A DNA stretch of 64,000 nt from Epithemia pelagica (taxonomy: Eukaryota > Bacillariophyta > Bacillariophyceae > Surirellales > Surirellaceae). Every line of letters begins with the position of its first letter. Position 1 is the stretch's first letter. The notes beneath the pieces were generated by a model. It was not told where the DNA came from and did not search any database. It was given only the letters and a program-made list of their open reading frames with translations. The translations under genes and the position numbers were made by a program. Shown here one piece after another: positions 30,253-41,658 of the stretch. The stretch spans positions 6,696,001-6,760,000 of the forward strand of contig OX337228.1 in NCBI GenBank assembly GCA_946965045.2, in the 5' to 3' direction.

Positions 30253-32055
30253 TCATTTTTGACCGACTGCATACTGCAAGTGGATGTGTTTGTCTCCATA
30301 CTTGGCTTGCAATATCAAATTGGGTCCCTGAGGTACCGTCAAGGGTTTGGTACTTGGTCGAATAGGTTTGGGAGGTGACAGCGAACGTCGAGTATACCGC
30401 AATCGCCTTGTTCGATCCACAACACGTTGTTGTGTCTGTAACCGGGGACCATGAGGCACGGTCGTTTGTCTTCGTGCTTGTCTTGCAGATTGCTTGTCTG
30501 TAGCGTTGGATCTACTAGAAGAGAAAGAAGAAGAGACAGAGGACCTGGTGTCTCTGTGCCCTGGCGTTCCATTCGGTATGGCTTCTAACGTCATTGCTGT
30601 GCTTGCTTTCGCACTCGTGGTCGGTTTTTGTTCTTTGACAATGGTTTTCCCTTGCTTGTTGCGGCAAAACAAAACCGGTCCCGACTGGTTCCTAGCCGCG
30701 GTACGACGAGACTGAGACTGTGTTTTTGGCTGGGGAATGAGACTGTGGGCTGTTTTGTGTGACATTCCCGTTCTTGATGGATGGTGGTGTTTTTCGGATA
30801 TTAATGGTTCCGGAAGCAGCCTTCCTGACGAGTTTTGTTGTTGTTGTTCGTTGGACACCACCATGGATCGTGGCAAGCATGTATCAGCACAAAAGTTTTC
30901 CTTGTTAGAATTGGTGGTGTTCTCATCGTTGGAGAGGCACTTTGTTGTAGAACAAGATAAGGAGGCTGGTTGTATTCTGCTGTTGGGTTGTTTCTGTTGT
31001 GGTTGTGATTCTTGGAAAGCACCTTGACATGGACCCGGGCGATGCATCATGTGTTGGTGACGTGATGGATGCGGGGGTGAAACGACCATGCCATGTATCA
31101 CCAACGGTTGTGGTTGCTTTGGCCGTGAACGGGCCTTGGAAAAGGGCGGGGACAAGGATAAGAATGGACGACGACGACGACGTCGCTGTTCTTGCTGTGG
31201 TACTTGCCGCTGCGGTTTTCCAAAGGATGCCTCGTTCCGCGCATTGGTGGTGATCCTAGGACCAGGAGCACATGGAGTGACGCATTCTCGAACCCCAGAT
31301 GGGTGTTGAGGGTCTCCTGTTGTTCTTGTCAAGGGCCCTCGTGGCTCGTTTGCTTTTCGTGATGCTACAACGTCCTGGTGCTGTTCTTTGTCACTTTCGG
31401 TCAATGACAGTGAAGATATGAGTGCCCCTTTCTCCTCCTCAATCCTTGAATTTGAGCTGTCGTCATTGATGCAAGCTGGACTGGTTTCCATGGTTTGTGT
31501 CATGGACGATTGCAGTGGTGAGGAACACAAAGACGACGATGGGGACGATGAGAGACTGGTCACCGAGGAATCCGTCTCTTTGGAACAAAGAAGAGACTTT
31601 TGACGAGCCATGGTGATGCCTTGTAAATTGTCTCTTTCTTGGGAAGAGATGGACGAAGGGCTGTTGATCCCATTGTCTTGATGTTGTTCTTTCAAGGTAT
31701 TCCATATTTGATCGTGTTGAGACAGCCATTTTCGATGACCCACGCGTTTCCAAAAGACGTTAGAAGAAGTGTTGGTGATAGTAGAAGCTCTTGATGCGTT
31801 TGGTACGACAGTATTGGTCCAATTCATGCCATGTTTGGCCGCTTGACTGTGGACCTTGTCGGTGCGGCCTCGCGGTTGATTCCACTGCTGTATCAAGGAA
31901 GCAAACGTCGTGGTTTCGGTAGATGCTGAATTGTCACACGAGTCTGACGCTTGCGAAACACATGTTGTTGAATGAAAGCTGGACGCGAATACTGGATGTC
32001 CACAGGTTTGCTCTGTGGCAGCTACCATGGCTGGACTGGAACTGGACGTTGACAT
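30253..32055 (-). CDS. Disordered protein C with TPX2-like motifs
   Basis: 600 residues from ATG 32055, single exon. Most is Ser/Gln/Arg-rich disorder. The C-terminus carries two copies of a motif: TTVPHGPRLQTQQR (531-544) and LTVPQGPNLILQAKYG (572-587). These resemble the short T-P-x-x-P-x-L-x-T-x-x-R elements of TPX2-type spindle proteins (human TPX2 ends LTVPVSPKFSTRF). The plus-strand gene at 38268-40445 shares these motifs and the linker QRVVDRT, so the two are paralogues. If the resemblance is meaningful, the protein may bind microtubules or spindle components; this is inference. Divergent from gene D, with 1.08 kb between. Confidence 0.7.
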   Translation of the reverse strand: MSTSSSSPAMVAATEQTCGHPVFASSFHSTTCVSQASDSCDNSASTETTTFASLIQQWNQPRGRTDKVHSQAAKHGMNWTNTVVPNASRASTITNTSSNVFWKRVGHRKWLSQHDQIWNTLKEQHQDNGINSPSSISSQERDNLQGITMARQKSLLCSKETDSSVTSLSSSPSSSLCSSPLQSSMTQTMETSPACINDDSSNSRIEEEKGALISSLSLTESDKEQHQDVVASRKANEPRGPLTRTTGDPQHPSGVRECVTPCAPGPRITTNARNEASFGKPQRQVPQQEQRRRRRRPFLSLSPPFSKARSRPKQPQPLVIHGMVVSPPHPSRHQHMMHRPGPCQGAFQESQPQQKQPNSRIQPASLSCSTTKCLSNDENTTNSNKENFCADTCLPRSMVVSNEQQQQNSSGRLLPEPLISEKHHHPSRTGMSHKTAHSLIPQPKTQSQSRRTAARNQSGPVLFCRNKQGKTIVKEQKPTTSAKASTAMTLEAIPNGTPGHRDTRSSVSSSFSSSRSNATDKQSARQARRQTTVPHGPRLQTQQRVVDRTRRLRYTRRSLSPPKPIRPSTKPLTVPQGPNLILQAKYGDKHIHLQYAVGQK

Positions 32056-33137
32056 TAGCGATTTCAGTGTAAGTAAAACTGATACTGACTATTCAATCAA
32101 TATCGCGCTGTAAGTTCCGTCGCAGTAGAATGAGTCAATGGGGTTAAGAAAAGATTGAAGTGTCGTCGACGCGCAGAGAAGGGGACGCTCCAACGTGTAG
32201 ATTTGAACGGCGATTTGCAATGAGACGTCTCCCACAAATTTGGAAAAGTGAGGGCGTCCCGCCAATGGCCTTTCAAGGAAGGTCCCCCGCCTTTCTTGAC
32301 AATATGAGTCGCTATGTCTACTACATCTAAAATTGTACAAAGTCAAAATCAATATAGGCCACAGAGTAGTGTGACAGATGAGAGGCTGGCGTGCAAACCG
32401 AGCGGGATGGATATGGTCGCACATTCTGAAATGGCAAAGGGATCAAGACCAAGCTAACCTGGTGAACATGAATTTTTGTGGCTTCAATACTCCTATTGTA
32501 GCCTCTTTGCCTTGTGGAAATTCAAGGGGGCAATAGCTTGGGTTGGTCGTGGTGAGCCATTATTGTCGGAGTCGCACATGCGCCAGTCTTCCGAAGCATC
32601 GTTATTTAGACGGAGCACACGACCGTTTGCTATATGCCCCAAGGAAACCCATGACCTTCCCCTAGCCGGCCAGTCCAAGACTCCCACAATATTGCGATTG
32701 TCAACCAAAAATGGCCACCCCATCCAGGATTCATACAACTATGAGTAGAGAGCAATGTGAATGTGTTCTCTGACCCGACAACTTGGCTTTTGAGATTAAT
32801 CCAAAGCAGACAGAAACATACTATCTCAGTCAAGGGAAGAGGTGTCTTCCACACGGCAAACGGAAACACAGAAACTTTCCGCCACTCTTGTTGAGTCTTA
32901 AATTATTGCTGCGCCAAAACAATAACCAAAAACTCTGGAAACTGGGTGTATCACTACTTTTTCATACGCTTGAACGAAGAATCTCCTTCATCGTCAAAGC
33001 AGTGCCACAACCAGCCAAGTAAGGATAACTTGGAACGTTTTTCGTTTTTCGTAAACATCAGGAATCCACAAGATCTACCTAGACGAGATTGATACCTTTG
33101 ATCCAGGAGCTACAACCACAACTTCCATCATCCAAGC
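32056..33137. other. Divergent promoter region between genes C and D
   Basis: 1,082 bp between two divergent start codons. No convincing gene on either strand; open frames are short and unlike the neighbours. It must hold both promoters. Confidence 0.5.
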
Positions 33138-36100
33138 ATGGAGTGTTGGCAGGCCAGTGGTGGTACGACAATGACTACTCCCAAACGACTGGCACCTCGT
33201 AGTACCGATGTTCTTTCACCCCATCATCCAGCCTCAATTGCAGCCGCTCAAGCCGGTGTGTCGGCCAACGATCAGGACACGGCTCCTGCCAAAGCTCAAC
33301 GAACTCGCAGTGACGATACCGAAAGTACACATGAACAAAGTGACAAATCCTCCTCCTCCTCCCAGCCGCACCACCAAGACGACACAGCGAATCCCGCCGT
33401 GACTACCATTTCTCACGCCAACGTGGTCATTTCCGTGGTACCTTCAAGAGACGAAGCAGACAAACCAACGCGACCCAAAGCTGACCCTCCGGCATCGTCT
33501 TCCTTTTTACAATGGGCGTGTAGCAGGACCGGTGCCACTCCTGCTACAGGGCAACGTTGTAGTAGTGCATCCTGTTTTACGGCCAATCCTTCCGCAAAGA
33601 CAGATTTGGAACAGATTCGTCAGGCCGTTACCATGGAAGATGAAGATGGTGATATGCGCAACAACCACTCGATGTTGTCCAATGACCCTTTGATGGGAGG
33701 CAAGCGATCGTCAAATCACTCTAGTACAAGAGCTCCTGCTCCAATGTCATCCTCCTCCTTGTACCATTCTCCACGTCGAGGCCGAGCGACATTCCCACCG
33801 ACTTCGATTTCCACTACCCCTTTGCAAATGGCCATGTCTGTAAGTTTACTGTCTAACGATGACGATGATGATGAAGAGGAGGACGAAGAAGAGGACGTCC
33901 AAGAAAAAGAGGAAGAAGAACAACAAGAAGACAATACGAGGGAGAAACGGCCCGAACAGAAAGACACTACGAACCATGAATCGACGACGAATACCCATCG
34001 AGACACATCACAGCTCTTGCTCGACGATTTGGATCATGCCGAATTGGCATCCATTCTCGAAAGTCCACCCCGCCCAGTTCGGGGCAGGCCGTCCAAACAG
34101 ACACTTGATTCGCCCCGTGGTCAACGGGGCCCCGTAAAAGGATTCACGCCACCACGAAGAAAAGGTCGAAAGGCATCTACACCTTCCAAATTGGAACCTC
34201 TAGGTCATGATGCCACCTCCCGACCACCCCAGGCTGTATCACACATGTACACGTCCGGCTTTGATCCTTTTGCCGCACCTGCAGGACAAGAAGAACCCAT
34301 GGATACGCTCAGCCAGGACGAACCAGCGGAAGCTACTCTTGGATCATCTGAACCTGCTCCCATTCTTGCACCGGTCGACGTACGAATGCAGGATCAAGAC
34401 CAAGACAAGGACCAGAATCCAGATGCTACTGTAAAGCCAAAAAGGGGACTTAAGGCATGGTTTCGTCGAAGTAATGGTGGTGGAGGGAAAAAGAAAAATC
34501 GGTCGACCAAGGCCAACCGAGAAACTACCCAATGTGAGAGCCATGGATTCCTGAATGAAGTCGACGCTCCGACTCCTGACCTGAATAATCAAATTTACCG
34601 CTACCAAGACCGGGAGAAGCAGCCACCAGTGACTGAGGATTATGGAGAAGAGGTAATTCCTGGCAGTGCGGGTGACCACTCATTTGTGCGAGTCAACTCG
34701 GTAACCCAAGACGAGGTGGAATTGTCTGCCGCCCTCATGTCACCACGAAACGAACCAACGGCTCTTGCGTTGGTGCCGCAGCCTGAAGAAACCATGACCC
34801 ATGAAACCAACCGTCGGAATAATCGAAAGAAGCGATGGTTCTCCAAAAACCGAAGTAAGAACAAACAACAACTAGAGGAGGGTCACTGCGACAACCAGCA
34901 AATGAACACGATTACCAATGTGAATGAAGCCGAGACATATCATTCGAATATTGTAACCAATACCCAACGGGAAGCGACTACCTCACGACGAGGAGGAATG
35001 GCGGGACCTGAGACAACAGCCATGCCACTTCTTTCGTCGTCATACAGTTCTGGCATGCTAGTCCATGAACCCAGTGTCAATAGCAAAACAAACAAGGACA
35101 GTGGTAGTGACCACGGTTCTGTGTTCTCACGAAAACAAGAGTCTGTCATCATTAAATCGCGATTGCCATCGTGTCAACCTTCTCGCGAACCAGTTGTCTC
35201 TGTGAAACAAGATATGAAGAAAGACGTTCACAGCAAACCACCAATGGCAAAGCCAAACACAAGTGGTGGCGCGAAACTGCACTCAGACTCTAATACTGAC
35301 GAAAACAATGGTGCCTTGCGTAGTAATGACAAGATTATTCCCTTGGGTAAATTGCCCAATGGCATGAATGCACCGTCCGCGGTCGTTGTTTCGGTCAAGA
35401 CGGTTGGACGCCAACGCAAGAAGAAACCAACATCGAGCACTGAAAGCACCATCAAGCCTCTAGAGCAACTCACCATCACTCCAGCAGCGCAGAATCCTTT
35501 CCATAATAACATCGACGACTACTGCAAGGAGATGAATGGAGTTGTCGAGGACACTCCTGGGAAAACAGCACCGGTAGGTTGGATGCAACAGGGTGAAAAT
35601 TCCACCATTCCCGCTACTACAGTTGCCTGTTCTCCGAATCGAAAAAACATGTTGCGCTTGTTTGGTCGTCGCAATACCCTTGGTGGAGATGCGAACACAA
35701 CACCCACAAGCACACCGACAATGCCTCCCACGGACTCTTCTTGGTCGGCATCATCACCTCAAACCTTGACTCGACCCATCGTTGTGGCTGGAGAAACGGT
35801 AGAACTCTTGTATGGGAACAACCAACAATACCAGGACCATAATGACCTTCCGAGCGAAAGCAATGAGGCGACCGTGGTCTTGCCAGCAAATCATTCCACC
35901 CGTGCTGCCGAAGCTCCGGGAATGCCCATTCCCCCCAGCTTGTCCCATTCCAACAACAACCACATAGTGGCGAATCAGGCTCATTTGACGGATTCACCAC
36001 GCCCTATCGAATCTGGGTCCACAAAGAACAATCGCCGCCCCATTTCTCCTCCTAGATCTCCTTTGCGACGCCCCCTGTCTCCTCCCCGGTCTCCACTTCG

Positions 36101-37142
36101 ACGCCCCTCGTCTCCTGCTGCTCCTGTTATTTCTCCACCCTCGTCACCAGCAGCTCATTCACCACGTGGACGGTACCAACGATTTCATGCCACAACGACA
36201 GCCAGTCCGACGCCCAGTACCAAGAGTCGTCGCAGCAACAAGGGCCATGATGATGGAGACACTCCCTCCATGGTAGAGATTCATTCCTTGACCGACATTA
36301 CCGATGTCACAGAAGACAAGACGGAACGGATGATTCAACTTCAACAAGAACAACAAGAAGCAAAGGAACGGCAAGCAAAAGAGCGAAAAGCGAAACAAAG
36401 GCGACAAAGACGTGGTCATCGCAAGTCAAGGTACAATTCGTCTGATGACGAAGATGATGATGATTCTTCCCGATCGTCCTATTCGTCCTCTTCCTCCCGA
36501 TCCTCATCTTCGTCGGCCTCATCCGGGTCGTTTTCCGGTTCCGATTCGTATGCCTCCTCCCATTCGTCGGGTATGTCTGAATCCAAGGACGAGTACGATT
36601 ATATTTCTGATTCAGAAGCCGAAAGCCCTAAGGATCCCTGGTCCTCCTATTCGTCTCGTCATCACCGCCGCCCATCACGTGGTGGTGGCCGTCGACCACA
36701 AAAACAAAATGGTCGTGAAGGACGAGGGCGACCACAACTCGAGTCGGGATACACAAGTGCAGGTGGTATTTCGAGAGAAACAGGTCTTGGTCCACGAATG
36801 CGTCGTCCGCGTCGCTTGGGCGGAGGAGTTGGCGGAAGGCGACAACAACAACAAACTACACAAGGTCAAGCACAATCCAGACGACCGTGGGGCACTCGCT
36901 CTGTGGATCGTTCTCGGGCCACGACAAGGACTCGTACAACCACCACCACCACCGCCAGCCCCCAATCCAGACAACGTCATCAGGCCCGAGACATGGAGGA
37001 TGACGAAGGCCAAATGACCAGTTCGAGTACCGATCAAGACAACGAAGATGACAACATGTCGGACGTTTTGGATCCGTCTGCCATGTTCCTTCATGCCTTT
37101 ACCTGTACCGAAGAGACATCAAACCATCATGGTCGTTCGTAG
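33138..37142 (+). CDS. Giant disordered protein D, RS-rich C-terminus
   Basis: 1,334 residues from ATG 33138, single exon. Ser/Thr/Pro/Asp-rich with an acidic run near residues 235-275. Basic aromatic islands recur: GLKAWFRRSNGG, KKRWFSKNRSKNK and NMLRLFGRRNTLGG. A tandem repeat SPPRSPLRRP occurs twice near residues 970-990. A short charged helix (MIQLQQEQQEAKERQAKERK) precedes a Ser-only tract with Arg (near 1100-1140), then Gly/Arg-rich sequence. No known domain. The RS and RG-like tail suggests RNA or chromatin association, but only by composition. Confidence 0.7.
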   Translation: MECWQASGGTTMTTPKRLAPRSTDVLSPHHPASIAAAQAGVSANDQDTAPAKAQRTRSDDTESTHEQSDKSSSSSQPHHQDDTANPAVTTISHANVVISVVPSRDEADKPTRPKADPPASSSFLQWACSRTGATPATGQRCSSASCFTANPSAKTDLEQIRQAVTMEDEDGDMRNNHSMLSNDPLMGGKRSSNHSSTRAPAPMSSSSLYHSPRRGRATFPPTSISTTPLQMAMSVSLLSNDDDDDEEEDEEEDVQEKEEEEQQEDNTREKRPEQKDTTNHESTTNTHRDTSQLLLDDLDHAELASILESPPRPVRGRPSKQTLDSPRGQRGPVKGFTPPRRKGRKASTPSKLEPLGHDATSRPPQAVSHMYTSGFDPFAAPAGQEEPMDTLSQDEPAEATLGSSEPAPILAPVDVRMQDQDQDKDQNPDATVKPKRGLKAWFRRSNGGGGKKKNRSTKANRETTQCESHGFLNEVDAPTPDLNNQIYRYQDREKQPPVTEDYGEEVIPGSAGDHSFVRVNSVTQDEVELSAALMSPRNEPTALALVPQPEETMTHETNRRNNRKKRWFSKNRSKNKQQLEEGHCDNQQMNTITNVNEAETYHSNIVTNTQREATTSRRGGMAGPETTAMPLLSSSYSSGMLVHEPSVNSKTNKDSGSDHGSVFSRKQESVIIKSRLPSCQPSREPVVSVKQDMKKDVHSKPPMAKPNTSGGAKLHSDSNTDENNGALRSNDKIIPLGKLPNGMNAPSAVVVSVKTVGRQRKKKPTSSTESTIKPLEQLTITPAAQNPFHNNIDDYCKEMNGVVEDTPGKTAPVGWMQQGENSTIPATTVACSPNRKNMLRLFGRRNTLGGDANTTPTSTPTMPPTDSSWSASSPQTLTRPIVVAGETVELLYGNNQQYQDHNDLPSESNEATVVLPANHSTRAAEAPGMPIPPSLSHSNNNHIVANQAHLTDSPRPIESGSTKNNRRPISPPRSPLRRPLSPPRSPLRRPSSPAAPVISPPSSPAAHSPRGRYQRFHATTTASPTPSTKSRRSNKGHDDGDTPSMVEIHSLTDITDVTEDKTERMIQLQQEQQEAKERQAKERKAKQRRQRRGHRKSRYNSSDDEDDDDSSRSSYSSSSSRSSSSSASSGSFSGSDSYASSHSSGMSESKDEYDYISDSEAESPKDPWSSYSSRHHRRPSRGGGRRPQKQNGREGRGRPQLESGYTSAGGISRETGLGPRMRRPRRLGGGVGGRRQQQQTTQGQAQSRRPWGTRSVDRSRATTRTRTTTTTTASPQSRQRHQARDMEDDEGQMTSSSTDQDNEDDNMSDVLDPSAMFLHAFTCTEETSNHHGRS

Positions 37143-38267
37143 AGTCGACCATATCTATACAAAGGGACGCGAATGTATCGCATTCCATATTGTAAGTGTC
37201 CAAGCTGTGTTCCCCTTTTTGTCATTTCGTCTCTTCCAGGACCAAACAACACTACCAAACATGTCCGTATAATGAATAAGAAGAAAAATCTATGTTTACA
37301 AATGGTGATCGCTGTTGGATGTTTGAAATCCAACACTTCTTCTAGGTAGCTCTGCGTCTATACGAACAGTCATGAATTGATGGGAGGATTCAGGCGAGGC
37401 TCAATCAGTCTGATGCTGTGGAAAGAAATGTAGAGCAAGTTGTCTATACCCACATGCGGTATCGTCTTCTCCATGAATGTTAATGGGGAAGGGGATGCCT
37501 TATATCTATTCCTCTAGTGGAGAAATTGTGAGACAACGAGAAAACACTCGGTACTTGTAGTTGTTCGATGTTAGACACCATCTGATTTCGATATGCGTTG
37601 AACGCTTGGAAATTTTTTTGAACTATCGGCCGGCCGGTCTGGAGGGAATGCGCTTGCGCGCACCACAAGAATCCGAACGACAGCAGCTGTCCCGCGCCAT
37701 GGCCTCTGGCCATCGGGGCGCGCCATCTGTCCAAAGCCATTTAGAAGAAGGAGAGCGCTCCTGCTGCATCTGCATCACTCGTTTAGAATTCCTCCTCCCC
37801 CCACATAGGCTAGGAATATTGATGCCGCCGCCGACGCATCCGACAATCGTGAGCATCCTTCTTTCTTCTTTTGTGGTCTGTAGATTCGACCACGTCCATT
37901 GCGCGCAAATTGTATTCAACCTCGAAAGCATACTCCACATTATAGAGCATAGAGGTAGAGAGAGCTGGAGCTCAGCGCCTTGTATACCATTCAACGACAC
38001 TTACAACAAGATTGGCATTTGCTTCCTTGTGACTGTTACTCTACAGCAGAGGGGCGAGAGTCATTCTCCATCAACCATCAACGTGTGTCACGATTCCATG
38101 TCCAGTCCATCCTTCCGCCGCTTGCACCACTAATTGATTGTACCTTTGATTGATTGGATCTTTTGTGGGTAGAATATATCATTCGTGTGTACTTGACTGG
38201 CAACGCAGCGATCCACAAAGTCACTCATCGAGTCACGAGGACCCCGCCTAAGTAGCCTTTCTTGACA
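37143..38267. other. Intergenic between genes D and E
   Basis: 1,125 bp, including GC-rich motifs (cggccggccg at 37627 and ggggcgcgcc near 37715). An open plus frame (37561-38133) has no coding-like character. It should include the promoter of gene E. Confidence 0.45.
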
Positions 38268-40445
38268 ATGGAGGTTCAAAAGGAGACGAAGCTAGCCGAC
38301 GATCGGCAGCATCGTTTCGAGAGTTCGGTCCTTGATACAACAGAAACGAATGGAAGCACAAGCCAATCTTTGTTCTTATTGTTTCAGGAGGTCCAAAACA
38401 CCAAACAGGAAAGCAACCATTTTCCAATCCATCCGAAGCAAAATGTAGAAGAGGATGAGGAAGAATCGGATCGATATCGAATTACCTATTTAGGTGATAT
38501 AGACGAAGAAGAACCAAAACTCGAGAAACAACTCTATTTTACAAGCAACTCGATGGCCGAGGAAACTTCACCCGCCAAACACATGACCACCAAGCCATTC
38601 GACAATAAGGATGCCGATTCGGAAACGGCCACTACGGCAACAGCTTCCTTATCTTCGCCTTCGGCCTCTTCCACCTCCTCGGCCTCTTGCATCATGCCAC
38701 CCAGTGTCTGGAGAGCCTCATCCCCTCCCTTGGTACTGCAAGGAGCAGATTCACCCGCGACAATAACTCCCTTGAAACAAAAGAAGAAGAACAACACTGC
38801 TTCTTCAGCCACAGAGCCGTTCCATTCGTCACCGCCACTCAAAGAGGAGCGAGAGCCAGAACCGCAACCACGAAAAACAGCAGCAGCACCTGGTAGCAGT
38901 AGTAGTCGCTTTGAATGGTTGTTGCAACACCGTCGTGCGTCAAAGAGTGCACCTGGTCCATCACAACAACAGCATCCACTCCAAAAGGCCGAAACGCAGA
39001 AACCTCAAGACGCAAAGCACGAAACACGGTCCGCATCCACCAGAGCCTTTTCCTTGGTGCGCCGATTAGCCAGCAAAGCCAAACGACCATCCTCCTCCTT
39101 GACGGCTCCCCAAGATACAACAACAACGAAAACAGGAACCTCTGCACCACCACCACCACGAGGCCATCGCATGACCGCACAAGAAGGACAATTGCGGGCG
39201 CGAGCTCGTGTCTTATTACGACAACGATTGCATCAACAAACACAAGACGAAACCAAAGACTCACGTACCACCAAAACCAAGACACCGTCGACCCAGATTC
39301 CTCCGGTTCGATCACATCGTGCAGTGACAGTTCCACAGGGTCCTACCTTGCAAACAGCTCAACGAAGCAATCATCGAACGACACGAGGTTCTGCCTCTAC
39401 TAGTCGTAGTCGTCCTGTTGCTCCACCGCTAAATACGAGAAAGAAGCCGTCTTCGAGTAAACCCACCACGGTAGCACAGGGTCCCAAATTGCAAACGGAA
39501 CAACGTGTCGTCGATCGCACCTTGCACTTGCAGTATAGTCGGCCCTCCTTGCAACGACCCGTCAGTCCTCGTCGACGCAAACCACCTGAAACGACCGTGC
39601 CGCAGGGTCCCCAGTTACGCACCGCTCATCGCATGCAACACCGTCAGGAACAAGAACGGGAACGACAAGCACGTCAAGAAGAATTGGAACGGGAGCAACA
39701 CCGTCAGGAAGAAGAACGTATCAAACAAGTGGCGGCTGCTGCTGCCGCGGCACCACACAAACCCATTCGAATTCGCAAGAGTACCAAACCCTTGACGGTA
39801 CCACAAGGTCCGAATTTACGATTGCATGCCAAATATGGACACAAACTGGCGCCTCGTGTCGATGTCGATTACGACAGTAGTTGCTATTCCTCGCCGTCCA
39901 TGATTCGCCGTAGTACCACGCACAATTCGGGCAGTTGTTACTCGTCGGCATCCACAACCGCGCGACAGCGGCGGCCCACCAACCCCACGTCTCGAGTGAC
40001 ACCTCAAACCTTGGTGTTTGACGCAGAAGCAGACCGAACCCCCACTCTGCAACGAGCCGAACCAGTACCATACCACGCCTCGGGCGAATCGGTATCCTCC
40101 TCCAAGGCTTCGCCTCGTCGCTCATCTCCCCACAAATCCTTGCGGCTGCCATCATCATCATCGGAAGCGTCATGGTCTCCACCCAAGGAAGTCCTCGTGT
40201 GGCGGCCACCCACCCGAACCACAATGTCGCCGTCGCCCACAAAGACTCCGAAGCGATCGTCTCATGGACACGTAGACCCGTTATCGTCGCCACCCAATCC
40301 AAGCAGCACAACAAATGCTCCTGCGGCGGCAGCATCTCCGGCAGCCTCTACCACTTCGTCCAACACAAGCACGCCCAGTCGTACCGTGATGCATCGTCCC
40401 TTTATGCGAGGCATTGTGGAAGAAGAAATTGTCTTTGCGGGGTAA
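38268..40445 (+). CDS. Disordered protein E with four TPX2-like motifs
   Basis: 725 residues from ATG 38268, single exon. After ~340 residues of acidic then Ser/Lys-rich sequence, four motif copies follow: VTVPQGPTLQTAQR (~351), TTVAQGPKLQTEQR (~398), TTVPQGPQLRTAHR (~441) and LTVPQGPNLRLHAKYG (~508). Between the third and fourth is a charged helix (RQEELEREQHRQEEERIKQV). This order of motif, helix, motif is reminiscent of TPX2-family proteins, where short Pro-containing motifs alternate with basic/acidic helices. It shares the second motif and its QRVVDRT flank with gene C. Likely cytoskeletal or spindle-associated, by inference only. The Ser/Pro-rich tail ends near EEEIVFAG. Confidence 0.72.
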   Translation: MEVQKETKLADDRQHRFESSVLDTTETNGSTSQSLFLLFQEVQNTKQESNHFPIHPKQNVEEDEEESDRYRITYLGDIDEEEPKLEKQLYFTSNSMAEETSPAKHMTTKPFDNKDADSETATTATASLSSPSASSTSSASCIMPPSVWRASSPPLVLQGADSPATITPLKQKKKNNTASSATEPFHSSPPLKEEREPEPQPRKTAAAPGSSSSRFEWLLQHRRASKSAPGPSQQQHPLQKAETQKPQDAKHETRSASTRAFSLVRRLASKAKRPSSSLTAPQDTTTTKTGTSAPPPPRGHRMTAQEGQLRARARVLLRQRLHQQTQDETKDSRTTKTKTPSTQIPPVRSHRAVTVPQGPTLQTAQRSNHRTTRGSASTSRSRPVAPPLNTRKKPSSSKPTTVAQGPKLQTEQRVVDRTLHLQYSRPSLQRPVSPRRRKPPETTVPQGPQLRTAHRMQHRQEQERERQARQEELEREQHRQEEERIKQVAAAAAAAPHKPIRIRKSTKPLTVPQGPNLRLHAKYGHKLAPRVDVDYDSSCYSSPSMIRRSTTHNSGSCYSSASTTARQRRPTNPTSRVTPQTLVFDAEADRTPTLQRAEPVPYHASGESVSSSKASPRRSSPHKSLRLPSSSSEASWSPPKEVLVWRPPTRTTMSPSPTKTPKRSSHGHVDPLSSPPNPSSTTNAPAAAASPAASTTSSNTSTPSRTVMHRPFMRGIVEEEIVFAG

Positions 40446-41658
40446 CACCACTGTGGAGATCTGAAACACGCGAGACACATCTAGGAGGACAATCTAAAAA
40501 ATCGTTGGATTTGCACTCTCAAAGTGGGCAAAACACAGTTCCAAACACTCTTGTACCTACGACGAGTCCATTCGCAGAATTACACACTGGGGAGAGAGGG
40601 GCAACCAAACTACTCTGGCTGCTCTTCCGTTTCGAGTCGTAGATTGATTCCTATATAAACAGCATATTAGAGAAAGATAAAACACCAGCGTCTTCTTGTC
40701 TACGGTAGGGAATAGAATAACAAGAGTCAACCATTTGTTTTGGGGATTGTTTTTTGGAACACGTCCATGGATCGAGTGGGAGGTCTTGACGTCATCATCT
40801 TCATTTAGTGAGAGGAAGAATGCCTTTTCGATTTTCAGTTGCAGGCTCATGCTTATTGCTGCTGTTGCTGTCATCTGGAAATGCAGAGTGAACCAATGAC
40901 AGTGCATGTAATGTCATGTCCAGAATACCATTCACAAGCGTGTTGTGTCTTGGATGATTCCCAAAGACAGCGGATAGGAGCACAAGAAGAAACATGTTAA
41001 CGAACTCTCTCAACACCTTGATATATATTTCATTGTAAAGCACCTTTTGGTACTCGCAGATATACTCACAAGCGAAGCCAAACAACACGCTCAATGCTCA
41101 ATATCCGGACACTGGATTCCAAGGCGCGCCACAAAAATGTGTCTATCAGAGGTCTTATTGCTCGGATCGGCCGGCGTGTCCCCCACATTCCCCCAAGAGA
41201 TCCGTTGAATGAGCCTTACATAATTCTAAGAGTCCCGTACTTGTCTGTGGACACCTAGAATTTTCCCTGAGACATGCCGGCTAAGCCATGCTCCTCAACG
41301 GACAAACGGACATGCATTCGTAATTGCCTTTAATAACGGTCACCGTTATCAGGGAGATTTCCTACGAGCGGCTGCCGATTGGGCGATCCCATAGTATCTC
41401 AAATCTCAATCTCCTGGTTGTTGGCTTCATTCTCGATCTTGGTTCTCTTGATAGCAAGACGTTGGCAGTTTAAAAAGAAGAATGAGACGTGGCTCCAGAT
41501 AATCTATGACCTAGAGACCGAACATAAAACAAAACAACAGAAGAGGGAAAAGTTATCTGAAAACACTGGAGGAGTTGCTTCGCAGAAACGATTCAAATTC
41601 CATTGGGAATCGTACCCCTACTATCGAACGACCAAGAAAGACATCCACAATCGAGGCC
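40446..41658. other. Intergenic upstream of gene F, with a possible upstream exon
   Basis: Mostly non-coding. From about 41533 the frame of gene F is already open (NNRRGKSYLKTLEELLRRN) but without an ATG, so an upstream exon may exist. A second frame (41379-41574) reads a hydrophobic segment and a charged helix without an ATG. Neither is certain. Confidence 0.35.

Noticed and set aside
36412-37017. Plus-strand second frame inside gene D
   Set aside because: Shadow of an RS/Gly-rich coding stretch, with no independent start or features.
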